NCBI GenBank assembly: GCA_027450125.1
Contig: DAIDKG010000531.1
Coordinates: 1 to 5,440, forward strand
Direction: 5' to 3'
Length of the DNA stretch: 5,440 bases
From: Bordetella sp.
Lineage (GTDB): Bacteria; Pseudomonadota; Gammaproteobacteria; Burkholderiales; Burkholderiaceae_B
Shown in pieces: positions 1 to 4,595 of the stretch (its first letter is position 1; every line of letters begins with the position of its first letter). The notes below the pieces were generated by a model. It saw nothing but the letters and a program-made list of their open reading frames with translations. It did no database searches and was not told the origin of the DNA. Made by a program: the position numbers and the translations under genes.

Positions 1-338
1 GGCGTGAAGAAGTCGGGCATGCCCTTGAACGACAGGGCGTGAAAGACATCGAGCCAGCCGGCCGAAAAAAGCGCCAGCGCCATGAGGAACTGGCGCCAGT
101 TCTCGGTGTTGCTGGGCACGTGCCAGATGGTCGCGAAGACCGCGAACGCCACCGCCGTGGACAGAAATTCCAGCAGCGTATGGATGGGTAGATACAGATC
201 CAGAGGGACCTTCATGTTGGCAAACGGGGACAGGGACACCAGCAAGGCGACGCCCCCCATCAGCAACGCCAGCAGCAGTTGCTGGCGCAGCGTCTGGCGT
301 TCCCGCATGTCGGCGGCGAAGGTTTCCGCGACCTTCAC
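1..338 (-). CDS. MASE3-domain membrane sensor protein, N-terminal part (cut by window edge)
   Basis: This reading frame is open from a GTG at 338 down to base 1 (112 codons) and continues outside the window. The N-terminus is a short hydrophilic stretch (residues 1-20), then a hydrophobic segment at about 21-37, a second at about 52-74 and a third at about 84-102. The spacing and motifs HTLLEF (53-58), IWHV (71-74), LDVFHALSFKGMPDFF (96-111) fit the MASE3 integral-membrane sensory domain, which normally sits in front of PAS, GGDEF or histidine-kinase modules. The output domain is not visible, so kinase versus diguanylate cyclase is open. The GTG shares two bases with the TGA stop of the upstream HD-GYP gene (GTGA), and a GGAG lies 8 bases before it, so translation is probably coupled. 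A later in-frame ATG at 308 is the alternative start. The family call is from motif recall, not a profile search. Confidence 0.8.
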   Translation of the reverse strand, partial: MKVAETFAADMRERQTLRQQLLLALLMGGVALLVSLSPFANMKVPLDLYLPIHTLLEFLSTAVAFAVFATIWHVPSNTENWRQFLMALALFSAGWLDVFHALSFKGMPDFFT

Positions 339-1429
339 GTATCCATCTCCATTTCACCGCTCAGATCCACGATACTGGCGTAAATGCCTTGTCCCAGATC
401 GCGCCCGTTTTCGGGCAGGATCTCCAGCTGCTCGGGCCGGTTCTCCAGAACGTCCAAAAAAACGGCAGTCACCTCGGGATCGCGCCATCCCTTGGCGACC
501 TCCTCGCGCATGATCTGGACTATCTGGGGCAGCGGCAGCGCTGTCTTGTAGGGACGAGAGTGGGCCAGAGCGTCGTAAATATCTACAGTCTGGAAAACCC
601 TGGCCAGAAGCGGAATGCGCTGGCGGGACAGGCCGTCGGGATACCCTGTTCCGTCCCAGCGTTCGTGATGATGGCGAATGATGGGTATTGTCCGGCTCAT
701 GCTCTTGAGCCCGCCGATCAGTCGCGTGCCGATTTCGACATGCTGGCGCATGATGCGCCACTCGCGCTCGTCAAGCTTGCCCGGCTTGAGCAGAACGCTG
801 TCGGGTATGCCCAGCTTGCCGATATCGTGCAATACGCCCCCGCGCCTGAGCGCCAGCAGATCCGCCGCATCCAGGCCCAGCTCGCGCCCCAGCAGCACGC
901 CAAGCTGAGCCAGGCGCGTGCAGTGGTCTCCCGTATTTCCGTCTTTGGCTTCGACCATCCGCGCCAGTGCAAAGAGCATCGATTCGGCATTCTCGAGTTG
1001 ATCGCACACGCGCTTGCGCGACACGGCGGAACCGACTCTGGCCACGAGTTCCTCCGGGTCGTAGGGTTTGCGTATGAAGTCATTCGCTCCAGCGGCGAGG
1101 CTTTGCGTCAGATGATTGATGTCCCCTTCTCCGGTCACCATCAGGATGGATAGCATGCTCATGCCCAGGTCGCTTCGTATCATGCGGCACAGTGCATTGC
1201 CGTCGATGCCGGGCATGCGCTTGTCCAGAAGCACGGCGTCGATGTCATACGCGCGCAGTCGGTCGATGGCCTCCATGCCGGAACTCGCCTGAATGACTTC
1301 GAAGCCGCTGTCTTCCAGGATGGCGCGCTCCAGCGCACGGTGCGACGGATCGTCATCGACTATCAGCACGCGGCCGCGAGGCAACCCATCCTCCAATGCA
1401 TTCGCCGCGAGAGACGTGCTTGAGTCCAT
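335..1429 (-). CDS. REC-HD-GYP response regulator, predicted c-di-GMP phosphodiesterase
   Basis: Cytoplasmic two-domain protein (residue numbers count from a GTG two codons upstream, at 1435). A receiver domain spans about 22-140, with acidic pocket D27-D29, phospho-acceptor D71 in LLDKRMPG, T101 and K123 (RKPYD). An HD-GYP domain spans about 150-340, with HDIGK (H203, D204), HHHERWDGTGYP (255-266, GYP at 264-266) and a later VDIYDAL. This is the RpfG-like layout, and all motifs expected for hydrolysis of cyclic di-GMP are present, so it should be active under control of a partner kinase. I prefer the ATG at 1429 because GGGGTGAG sits 5 bases before it; at the GTG this purine run would overlap the start. 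It is transcribed away from the HTH-REC gene and overlaps the MASE3 sensor gene by a GTGA junction, which suggests one operon. The partner kinase is not visible in the window unless it is the MASE3 protein. Confidence 0.93.
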   Translation of the reverse strand: MDSSTSLAANALEDGLPRGRVLIVDDDPSHRALERAILEDSGFEVIQASSGMEAIDRLRAYDIDAVLLDKRMPGIDGNALCRMIRSDLGMSMLSILMVTGEGDINHLTQSLAAGANDFIRKPYDPEELVARVGSAVSRKRVCDQLENAESMLFALARMVEAKDGNTGDHCTRLAQLGVLLGRELGLDAADLLALRRGGVLHDIGKLGIPDSVLLKPGKLDEREWRIMRQHVEIGTRLIGGLKSMSRTIPIIRHHHERWDGTGYPDGLSRQRIPLLARVFQTVDIYDALAHSRPYKTALPLPQIVQIMREEVAKGWRDPEVTAVFLDVLENRPEQLEILPENGRDLGQGIYASIVDLSGEMEMDT

Positions 1430-1445
1430 GGTCACTCACCCCAGA

Positions 1446-1491
1446 ATATCGTTGTAATAAATACTAACAATTTAATTATCTTAAACGATAT
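1446..1491. repeat. 8-bp inverted repeat ATATCGTT / AACGATAT
   Basis: ATATCGTT at 1446-1453 is the exact reverse complement of AACGATAT at 1484-1491, with 30 bases between. The spacing is too wide for a simple hairpin terminator but could be two half-sites or two monomer sites. The left arm belongs to CCAGAATATCG (1441-1451), which recurs with two differences as CTGGAATATCG at 1499-1509, so ATATCG occurs three times in about 65 bases. It overlaps the candidate leftward -10 element. A regulatory role is inferred only from position and repetition. Confidence 0.45.
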
Positions 1492-1505
1492 AAACGCTCT
1501 GGAAT

Positions 1506-1521
1506 ATCGATTTAATCGAAA
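1506..1521 (+). promoter_or_regulatory. Operator-like palindromic site, copy 1
   Basis: The 16 bases ATCGATTTAATCGAAA contain the perfect-arm palindrome TCGAT-TTA-ATCGA (1507-1519). The same 16-mer with a single difference occurs on the opposite strand at 1601-1586. A symmetric site of this size fits a dimeric DNA-binding protein. It lies 77 bp upstream of the HD-GYP start. The neighbouring HTH-REC protein is the obvious candidate binder, but that is inference. Confidence 0.55.
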
Positions 1522-1585
1522 TATAGCAAAGAAACGTTAAGTCTATCGATGGCTTGATCTGTAACTTTTCTAGTAAAATCGCTCT

Positions 1586-1601
1586 TTTCGATTAAACCGA
1601 T
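1586..1601 (-). promoter_or_regulatory. Operator-like palindromic site, copy 2 (inverted)
   Basis: Read on the minus strand this is ATCGGTTTAATCGAAA, identical to the copy at 1506-1521 at 15 of 16 positions. It ends 6 bases before the ATG of the HTH-REC gene and just downstream of the possible -10 at 1574-1579. A protein bound here would sit on the transcription start or leader, so autorepression is the simplest reading. The centres of the two copies are about 80 bp apart, which would allow looping between them. Function is inferred from symmetry, repetition and position. Confidence 0.55.
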
Positions 1602-1607
1602 GGGGCT

Positions 1608-2183
1608 ATGAGGCAATTCGAAATCCCCAAAAGCAAGGCGTACTTCACCCCAGGCGAGGTGGCTCAAATACTTCGGGTATCGCCCATTACCGTGCGAGGA
1701 TGGGCGTCGAAAGGCCTCTTGCAGGCAGAGACCACGCCGGGGGGGCACAGGCGCTTCCTGCGCGAAGATCTGGAGCGCTTTGCAAGCCAATGGAACCCGT
1801 TCAGCCACCGAGGCGCGCTGCGTGTCTTGATCGTCGATGACGATATGTCAGTGGTGGGTTTTTTACGCGAACTTCTCGAGGGTGGGGTGTCGCCGGTCGA
1901 CGTCGAAATCGCACTCGACGGCTTCGAGGCAGGGCAAAAAGTACAGGCTTTCCTGCCGGATGTCGTGCTGCTGGACATCATGATGCCAGGCATCAAGGGT
2001 CCGGAGGTCTGCAAGCGTATCAAAGCGCTTCCAGATTTGGCGCAGACGCGGGTGATCGGCATGAGCGGCTATCTGACCCCCGATGCCGAGCATGCCATGG
2101 CTGCGGCCGGCGCAGAGCGATGCCTGAGCAAGCCACTCGACCACGAAGCGCTGTTCGCCTGCCTGGACCTGGAAAACTCCTAG
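1608..2183 (+). CDS. MerR/excisionase-type HTH fused to a response-regulator receiver domain
   Basis: A 191-residue cytoplasmic regulator. Residues about 12-60 form a MerR/excisionase-like helix-turn-helix with the hallmark sequence TPGEVAQILRVSPITVRGW and the wing motif GHRRF (46-50). Residues about 71-190 are a receiver domain: acidic triad D77-D79 in VLIVDDD, phospho-acceptor D123 in LLDIMMPG, S153 at the switch position and K175 in LSKP. The order, DNA binding first and receiver last, is the reverse of OmpR or NarL regulators. All phosphorylation residues are present, so it is probably controlled by a histidine kinase, perhaps the one serving the divergent HD-GYP protein. The ATG at 1608 has a weak GGGG upstream. 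An operator-like palindrome lies immediately before the start, pointing to autoregulation. Target genes are unknown. Confidence 0.88.
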   Translation: MRQFEIPKSKAYFTPGEVAQILRVSPITVRGWASKGLLQAETTPGGHRRFLREDLERFASQWNPFSHRGALRVLIVDDDMSVVGFLRELLEGGVSPVDVEIALDGFEAGQKVQAFLPDVVLLDIMMPGIKGPEVCKRIKALPDLAQTRVIGMSGYLTPDAEHAMAAAGAERCLSKPLDHEALFACLDLENS

Positions 2184-2191
2184 GGTTTTCC
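2171..2191. other. Inverted repeat across the HTH-REC stop codon
   Basis: GGAAAAC at 2171-2177 pairs exactly with GTTTTCC at 2185-2191, flanking the TAG stop codon (2181-2183). An mRNA hairpin of 7 bp, possibly extended inward by CC/GG, could form at the gene end. There is no T-run after it, so it does not qualify as a standard intrinsic terminator; it may protect the 3' end or be incidental. Confidence 0.4.
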
Positions 2192-2213
2192 AGAAAGCGG
2201 GCTGCGCGGCGCG

Positions 2214-2236
2214 CGCGCCCGAAGCCTCCGGGCGCG
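2214..2236. other. GC-rich hairpin downstream of the HTH-REC gene
   Basis: CGCGCCCG (2214-2221) and CGGGCGCG (2229-2236) are perfect complements around a 7-base loop. It is a very stable 8-bp stem about 30 bases after the stop codon. No U-tract follows, so if it ends transcription it is atypical or needs Rho. It is the best terminator candidate for the HTH-REC transcript. Confidence 0.4.
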
Positions 2237-2305
2237 TCCGGACGACGACAGCCGCGATGGCTGCCACGCGCCTGGCCCCCGAGCGTGCTGCGCCGCCTGG
2301 AACAC

Positions 2306-2323
2306 CGTTGACCCAGGTCAACG
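2306..2323. promoter_or_regulatory. 18-bp palindrome resembling an FNR/Anr/FixK-type binding site
   Basis: CGTTGACC-CA-GGTCAACG has two perfect 8-bp arms around a 2-base centre. Its core TTGAC-CCAG-GTCAA (2308-2321) fits the TTGAY-N4-RTCAA pattern bound by the CRP/FNR superfamily (FNR, Anr, Dnr, FixK). That would imply control by oxygen limitation or nitrogen oxides. It lies 296 bp before the leader ORF and 343 bp before the oxidoreductase start, so the promoter it serves, if any, must have a long leader. No clear -10 is visible at the expected distance downstream. Its regulator is not in the window. Confidence 0.5.
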
Positions 2324-2435
2324 CACACCCTCGATGATGGGCGCAAGCTTTCCATATGCGGCAAGCGCTGGCACGGCAATCGCATCGTCCGTGGCATGTG
2401 CGAACGCCCCGCATGTCCGCCATACCTGATCCGGC

Positions 2436-2469
2436 CGCGAGCGGCTGGCCCTCGGCCCCGCCGCTCGCG
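2436..2469. other. 9-bp GC-rich stem-loop in the oxidoreductase upstream region
   Basis: CGCGAGCGG (2436-2444) is the exact reverse complement of CCGCTCGCG (2461-2469), with a 16-base loop that itself contains GGCC-CTC-GGCC. No T-run follows. It could be an mRNA leader structure or a transcription pause site. Confidence 0.35.
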
Positions 2470-2618
2470 CGGCTCCTGCGTAAAGAGACTGCTGCCTTGT
2501 CCGACTCGTACGTCTTACTGCAATGGCCCGCCGCCCGGCGTGCGCGAACCCGGTCTGAAGGCTGCGCATCGCCTGATCCCTCAGGGTTGCATCCCTGTAT
2601 CTCTGCGTGGAGAAAGGC

Positions 2619-2669
2619 ATGACGGTCAATCCGAACCCCCGGCGTCAGATCGAGGAGAAGCGCTCATGA
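2619..2669 (+). CDS. 16-residue leader ORF overlapping the oxidoreductase start
   Basis: The ATG at 2619 opens a 16-codon frame encoding MTVNPNPRRQIEEKRS. It has a very good ribosome-binding site (GGAG at 2609-2612, 6 bases before the ATG). Its TGA stop (2667-2669) overlaps the ATG of the oxidoreductase in an ATGA junction, the classic arrangement for translational coupling. The GAGGAG that serves the oxidoreductase lies inside this ORF. The peptide is polar and basic, without a signal sequence, a run of repeated amino acids or any family I recognise. It may be a coupling or attenuation leader rather than a functional protein; chance is possible. Confidence 0.4.
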   Translation: MTVNPNPRRQIEEKRS

Positions 2670-3958
2670 TCCGCGCCAAGCCGCATGTGGTCGTGCTCGG
2701 AGGCAATTTCGCCGGGCTTGCCAGCGCGCAGAAAATCCGCGAGTACGCGGGCGACGGCGTGGACATCACGCTGATCGACCGCAAGGACTATCTGCTGTTC
2801 GTGCCCAACATCCCCACCGACGTGATCGAGAATCGCGATCCTTCCCTGCACCAGCGCATGCAGCTGCGGCCGGCGCTGGCGAGCGATGGCATCCAATTCA
2901 TCCAGGCCGTGGTGGAACACGTGGATATCGACAGCAGAAAAGTTCACTTTCTGCCGTCCGAGCGCCCCGGCGAAGCCTGCGAGTCCTTGCACTACGACTA
3001 CCTCGTGATCGCGATGGGCGCGCATCTGGCCTATGACCGCCTGCCCGGGTTCGCCGAACACGGGCATACCGTCTCGGATCTGCTTCATGGCGAGCGGCTG
3101 CGCCAGTACCTTTTTGAAGGCGGCTACAAGGGCGGACCGATCGTGATCGGCGCGGCGCACTTTCACCAGGGGGACGGCGCCGAAGGCCTGCAGCCCTACC
3201 CGGGCGGCAGCATCCCCTACCTGAAAGCGGCATGCGAGGGCCCGATCCTGGAGATGACGACGGCGATGGCGAACTGGCTGACCCGCTCGGGCCAGGGAAC
3301 GCCGGAGAAGATCACCGTATTCACACCCGACGAGATCATCGCGGCCGACGCCGGCGTGAAGAACGTCCAGGCGTTCCTGCAGATGGCCACGGGCATGGGA
3401 ATCCGCTACCGCCACAGCATGCCCGACATTGCCCGGCTCACGGCCGAGGGCGTCGAGTTTGTCGGCGGCGAAACGCTGGAGGCGGAGATCAAGCTGATCC
3501 TTCCCGACTGGGTAGCCCACGACTGCCTGCGTGAGCTGGCCATCTGCGACAGCATGGGTTTCATCAAGACCAATCTGCTGATGCGCAATCCCGAGCATCC
3601 GGAGATTTTTGCCGCCGGCGACTGCGCCGCGGTCACCGTTCCGAAAATCGGCGGCATCGGCCACCAGGAAGCGGAAATCATCGGCAGGCAGGTCGCGCTC
3701 GACCTGGGCCGCATGGATGCCCAGGAGGCCAATCACCCGCTGCAGCCGGTCACCTTCTGCATCGGCGACATGGGCGAGGGCAAGGCGTTCTACGTGCGCT
3801 CCAACAGCTGGTTCGGCGGGCAGGACGATGTACTGAAGATGGGGCGCGTTCCGTACCGGCTGAAGATGAGCTACCGCGACTTGTTCTTCCTGACCCACGG
3901 CAAGGTTCCCGGCTTTGGCCTGAATCTCGCGCAGTTCGCGGTCGAAAGCGTTTTCTGA
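2666..3958 (+). CDS. FAD-dependent oxidoreductase, sulfide:quinone oxidoreductase-like
   Basis: A 430-residue flavoprotein of the two-dinucleotide-binding-domain superfamily. The N-terminal FAD-binding fold shows VVVLGGNFAGLASA (8-21) and an acidic residue at the end of strand 2 (LIDRK, D38). YLVIAMGAHLAYDRLPG (112-128) is the typical ATG-like motif. The second FAD motif is IFAAGDCAAVTVPKIGG (314-330). Cys190 in CEGPILE and Cys294 in the ICDSMGF context match, from memory, the two redox cysteines of SQR; the third SQR cysteine is replaced (GHTVSDLL, 133-140). SQR passes electrons from sulfide to quinone at the membrane surface, and the C-terminal tail (about 403-430) has hydrophobic patches that could serve this. 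NDH-2 or a sulfide dehydrogenase-like enzyme is the alternative. The start at 2666 has AGGAG at 2653-2657; the in-frame upstream extension to 2396 is not protein-like. Confidence 0.85.
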   Translation: MIRAKPHVVVLGGNFAGLASAQKIREYAGDGVDITLIDRKDYLLFVPNIPTDVIENRDPSLHQRMQLRPALASDGIQFIQAVVEHVDIDSRKVHFLPSERPGEACESLHYDYLVIAMGAHLAYDRLPGFAEHGHTVSDLLHGERLRQYLFEGGYKGGPIVIGAAHFHQGDGAEGLQPYPGGSIPYLKAACEGPILEMTTAMANWLTRSGQGTPEKITVFTPDEIIAADAGVKNVQAFLQMATGMGIRYRHSMPDIARLTAEGVEFVGGETLEAEIKLILPDWVAHDCLRELAICDSMGFIKTNLLMRNPEHPEIFAAGDCAAVTVPKIGGIGHQEAEIIGRQVALDLGRMDAQEANHPLQPVTFCIGDMGEGKAFYVRSNSWFGGQDDVLKMGRVPYRLKMSYRDLFFLTHGKVPGFGLNLAQFAVESVF

Positions 3959-3974
3959 TGAACGCCGCCCGCCA

Positions 3975-3989
3975 CCGGAATGGTTCCGG
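3975..3989. other. Hairpin after the oxidoreductase gene
   Basis: CCGGAA (3975-3980) pairs with TTCCGG (3984-3989) around a 3-base loop, 16 bases after the oxidoreductase stop. No T-run follows. A second small stem, GCTAT/ATAGC (4024-4028 with 4035-4039), lies further on. These may cause pausing or 3'-end processing between the oxidoreductase and VOC genes, but neither is a convincing terminator. Confidence 0.35.
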
Positions 3990-4045
3990 CGCCGCTGCAT
4001 TGCGCCAATGGCCAATCCGGTTCGCTATCGCCCCATAGCAAACGC

Positions 4046-4081
4046 ATGAAAGCAACAACACCGATTCAGGAGTCACACTGA
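4046..4081 (+). CDS. 11-residue micro-ORF touching the VOC gene start (tentative)
   Basis: ATG at 4046 opens a frame encoding MKATTPIQESH, whose TGA (4079-4081) overlaps the VOC start codon in a TGATG junction. It has no Shine-Dalgarno sequence of its own, and the VOC ribosome-binding site AGGAG lies within it. I list it because the layout copies that of the 16-residue ORF before the oxidoreductase. Chance overlap is at least as likely. Confidence 0.15.
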   Translation: MKATTPIQESH

Positions 4082-4554
4082 TGGTCAGCACCGTTTCCTT
4101 TCCGCAAGCGCAGGAGTTCCACATCAGCCTCAGGGTGGCCGACCTGGCCACGAGCACGGCTTTCTACACTGCGTTTTTCGCCGTCCCGCCCAAGGACACC
4201 ACGGCGCGCTACAGTACGTTCGTCATCCCGAACCTGCATCTGAACCTGGTTCTGCTGGTCAATGACAGCCAGCAGCCGCTCGATACCTATAGCCTCTATC
4301 ACCTGGGGCTGGGCGTGGCCGACAAGTCGCAGGTGATCGCCGCCTATCATGCGGCCCTGTCCGCAGGGGCGCCAATCGTCAAGCCGCCGCGCACGACCTG
4401 GCGCGGCACGCCGTTGCATGAGCTGTGGCTGCGCGATCCCAGCGGCTATCTGATCGAGGTCTATGCGCGCCTTACCGCCGAGGAACTGGCGCAGATTCCG
4501 GCCGATCAGGAGCCCTGCTTTCTCGTGCCCGGCACCCGGCCGTCGGCCGGCTGA
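4081..4554 (+). CDS. VOC superfamily (glyoxalase/dioxygenase-fold) protein
   Basis: A 157-residue soluble protein with the paired beta-alpha-beta-beta-beta modules of the vicinal oxygen chelate fold. Module 1 starts EFHISLRVADLATSTAFYT (12-30). Module 2 starts SLYHLGLGVADK (71-82) and ends LRDPSGYLIEVYA (117-129). H14, H74 and E126 sit at the usual metal-ligand positions, so a divalent-metal-dependent reaction on a small electrophile or thiol adduct is plausible. The start resembles the ArsI/CadI branch, but I see no cysteine pair of the kind ArsI uses to bind organoarsenicals, so C-As lyase activity is unlikely. The ATG at 4081 follows AGGAG (4068-4072) by 8 bases. It lies 122 bp after the oxidoreductase and 41 bp before the OsmC gene, on the same strand, so an operon is likely. 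The substrate is unknown. Confidence 0.87.
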   Translation: MVSTVSFPQAQEFHISLRVADLATSTAFYTAFFAVPPKDTTARYSTFVIPNLHLNLVLLVNDSQQPLDTYSLYHLGLGVADKSQVIAAYHAALSAGAPIVKPPRTTWRGTPLHELWLRDPSGYLIEVYARLTAEELAQIPADQEPCFLVPGTRPSAG

Positions 4555-4595
4555 CAGCCGGGACGCTTTCAGCCACGCACAGCGCAGAGCATTCG

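Larger units (their letters stand above)
1430..1607. promoter_or_regulatory. AT-rich divergent promoter region between the HD-GYP and HTH-REC genes
   Basis: The two divergent genes are separated by about 180 bp whose composition drops to roughly 30% GC (48 G or C counted in 1441-1600), against GC-rich coding sequence on both sides. Possible -10 elements are TAAAAT at 1574-1579 for the rightward gene and GATAAT on the minus strand at 1480-1475 for the leftward gene. Neither has a convincing -35 partner, so exact promoters are not assigned; both may depend on an activator. The region is full of ATCG-containing repeats and holds two palindromic sites listed separately. Its position makes it the control region of both transcripts. 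Confidence 0.7.
2184..2618. other. 435-bp GC-rich intergenic region without a convincing gene
   Basis: No reading frame here resembles a known protein, and the translations on both strands are rich in Arg, Ala and Pro, as expected of non-coding GC-rich DNA. The region holds the hairpin at 2214-2236, an FNR-type palindrome at 2306-2323, a 9-bp stem at 2436-2469 and a small hairpin at 2582-2597. The last part is probably a long 5' leader of the oxidoreductase gene. I could not match it to a known RNA or riboswitch family by eye. Confidence 0.5.

Noticed and set aside
82..513. Plus-strand frame of 143 codons at the left end
   Set aside because: It lies opposite the MASE3 sensor and the HD-GYP end, which have strong motif support; its own translation is Arg/Ser-rich and featureless.
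389..1153. Plus-strand frame of 254 codons opposite the HD-GYP gene
   Set aside because: Antisense shadow of clear REC and HD-GYP motifs.
2171..2236. Intrinsic terminator after the HTH-REC gene
   Set aside because: Two good stems exist, but neither is followed by a T-run, so they are listed only as hairpins.
2356..2622. 88-codon plus-strand frame whose stop overlaps the 16-codon leader ORF
   Set aside because: No ribosome-binding site, biased composition of a non-coding GC-rich region and no recognisable motif. The ATGA overlap with the next ORF is noted but is not enough.
1863..2629. Minus-strand frames (186, 125 and 103 codons) across the HTH-REC end and the intergenic gap
   Set aside because: No motif, no good ribosome-binding site, composition typical of spurious frames in GC-rich DNA.
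2396..2665. N-terminal extension of the oxidoreductase frame by 90 residues
   Set aside because: The extension is rich in Arg, Pro and Cys, does not resemble the family, and the FAD-binding motif begins right after the ATG at 2666, which has a good ribosome-binding site.
2645..4015. Long minus-strand frame of 456 codons opposite the oxidoreductase
   Set aside because: It is the antisense shadow of a well-supported flavoprotein gene; high GC leaves the opposite frame open, and its translation shows no domain.
4081..4554. VOC protein as an ArsI C-As lyase
   Set aside because: The N-terminal similarity is suggestive, but the cysteine pair expected for organoarsenical binding is not present and no arsenic genes are nearby.
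4425..4595. 57-residue N-terminal extension of the OsmC frame
   Set aside because: It overlaps the end of the VOC gene in another frame and is not protein-like; the ATG at 4596 gives the normal OsmC length.
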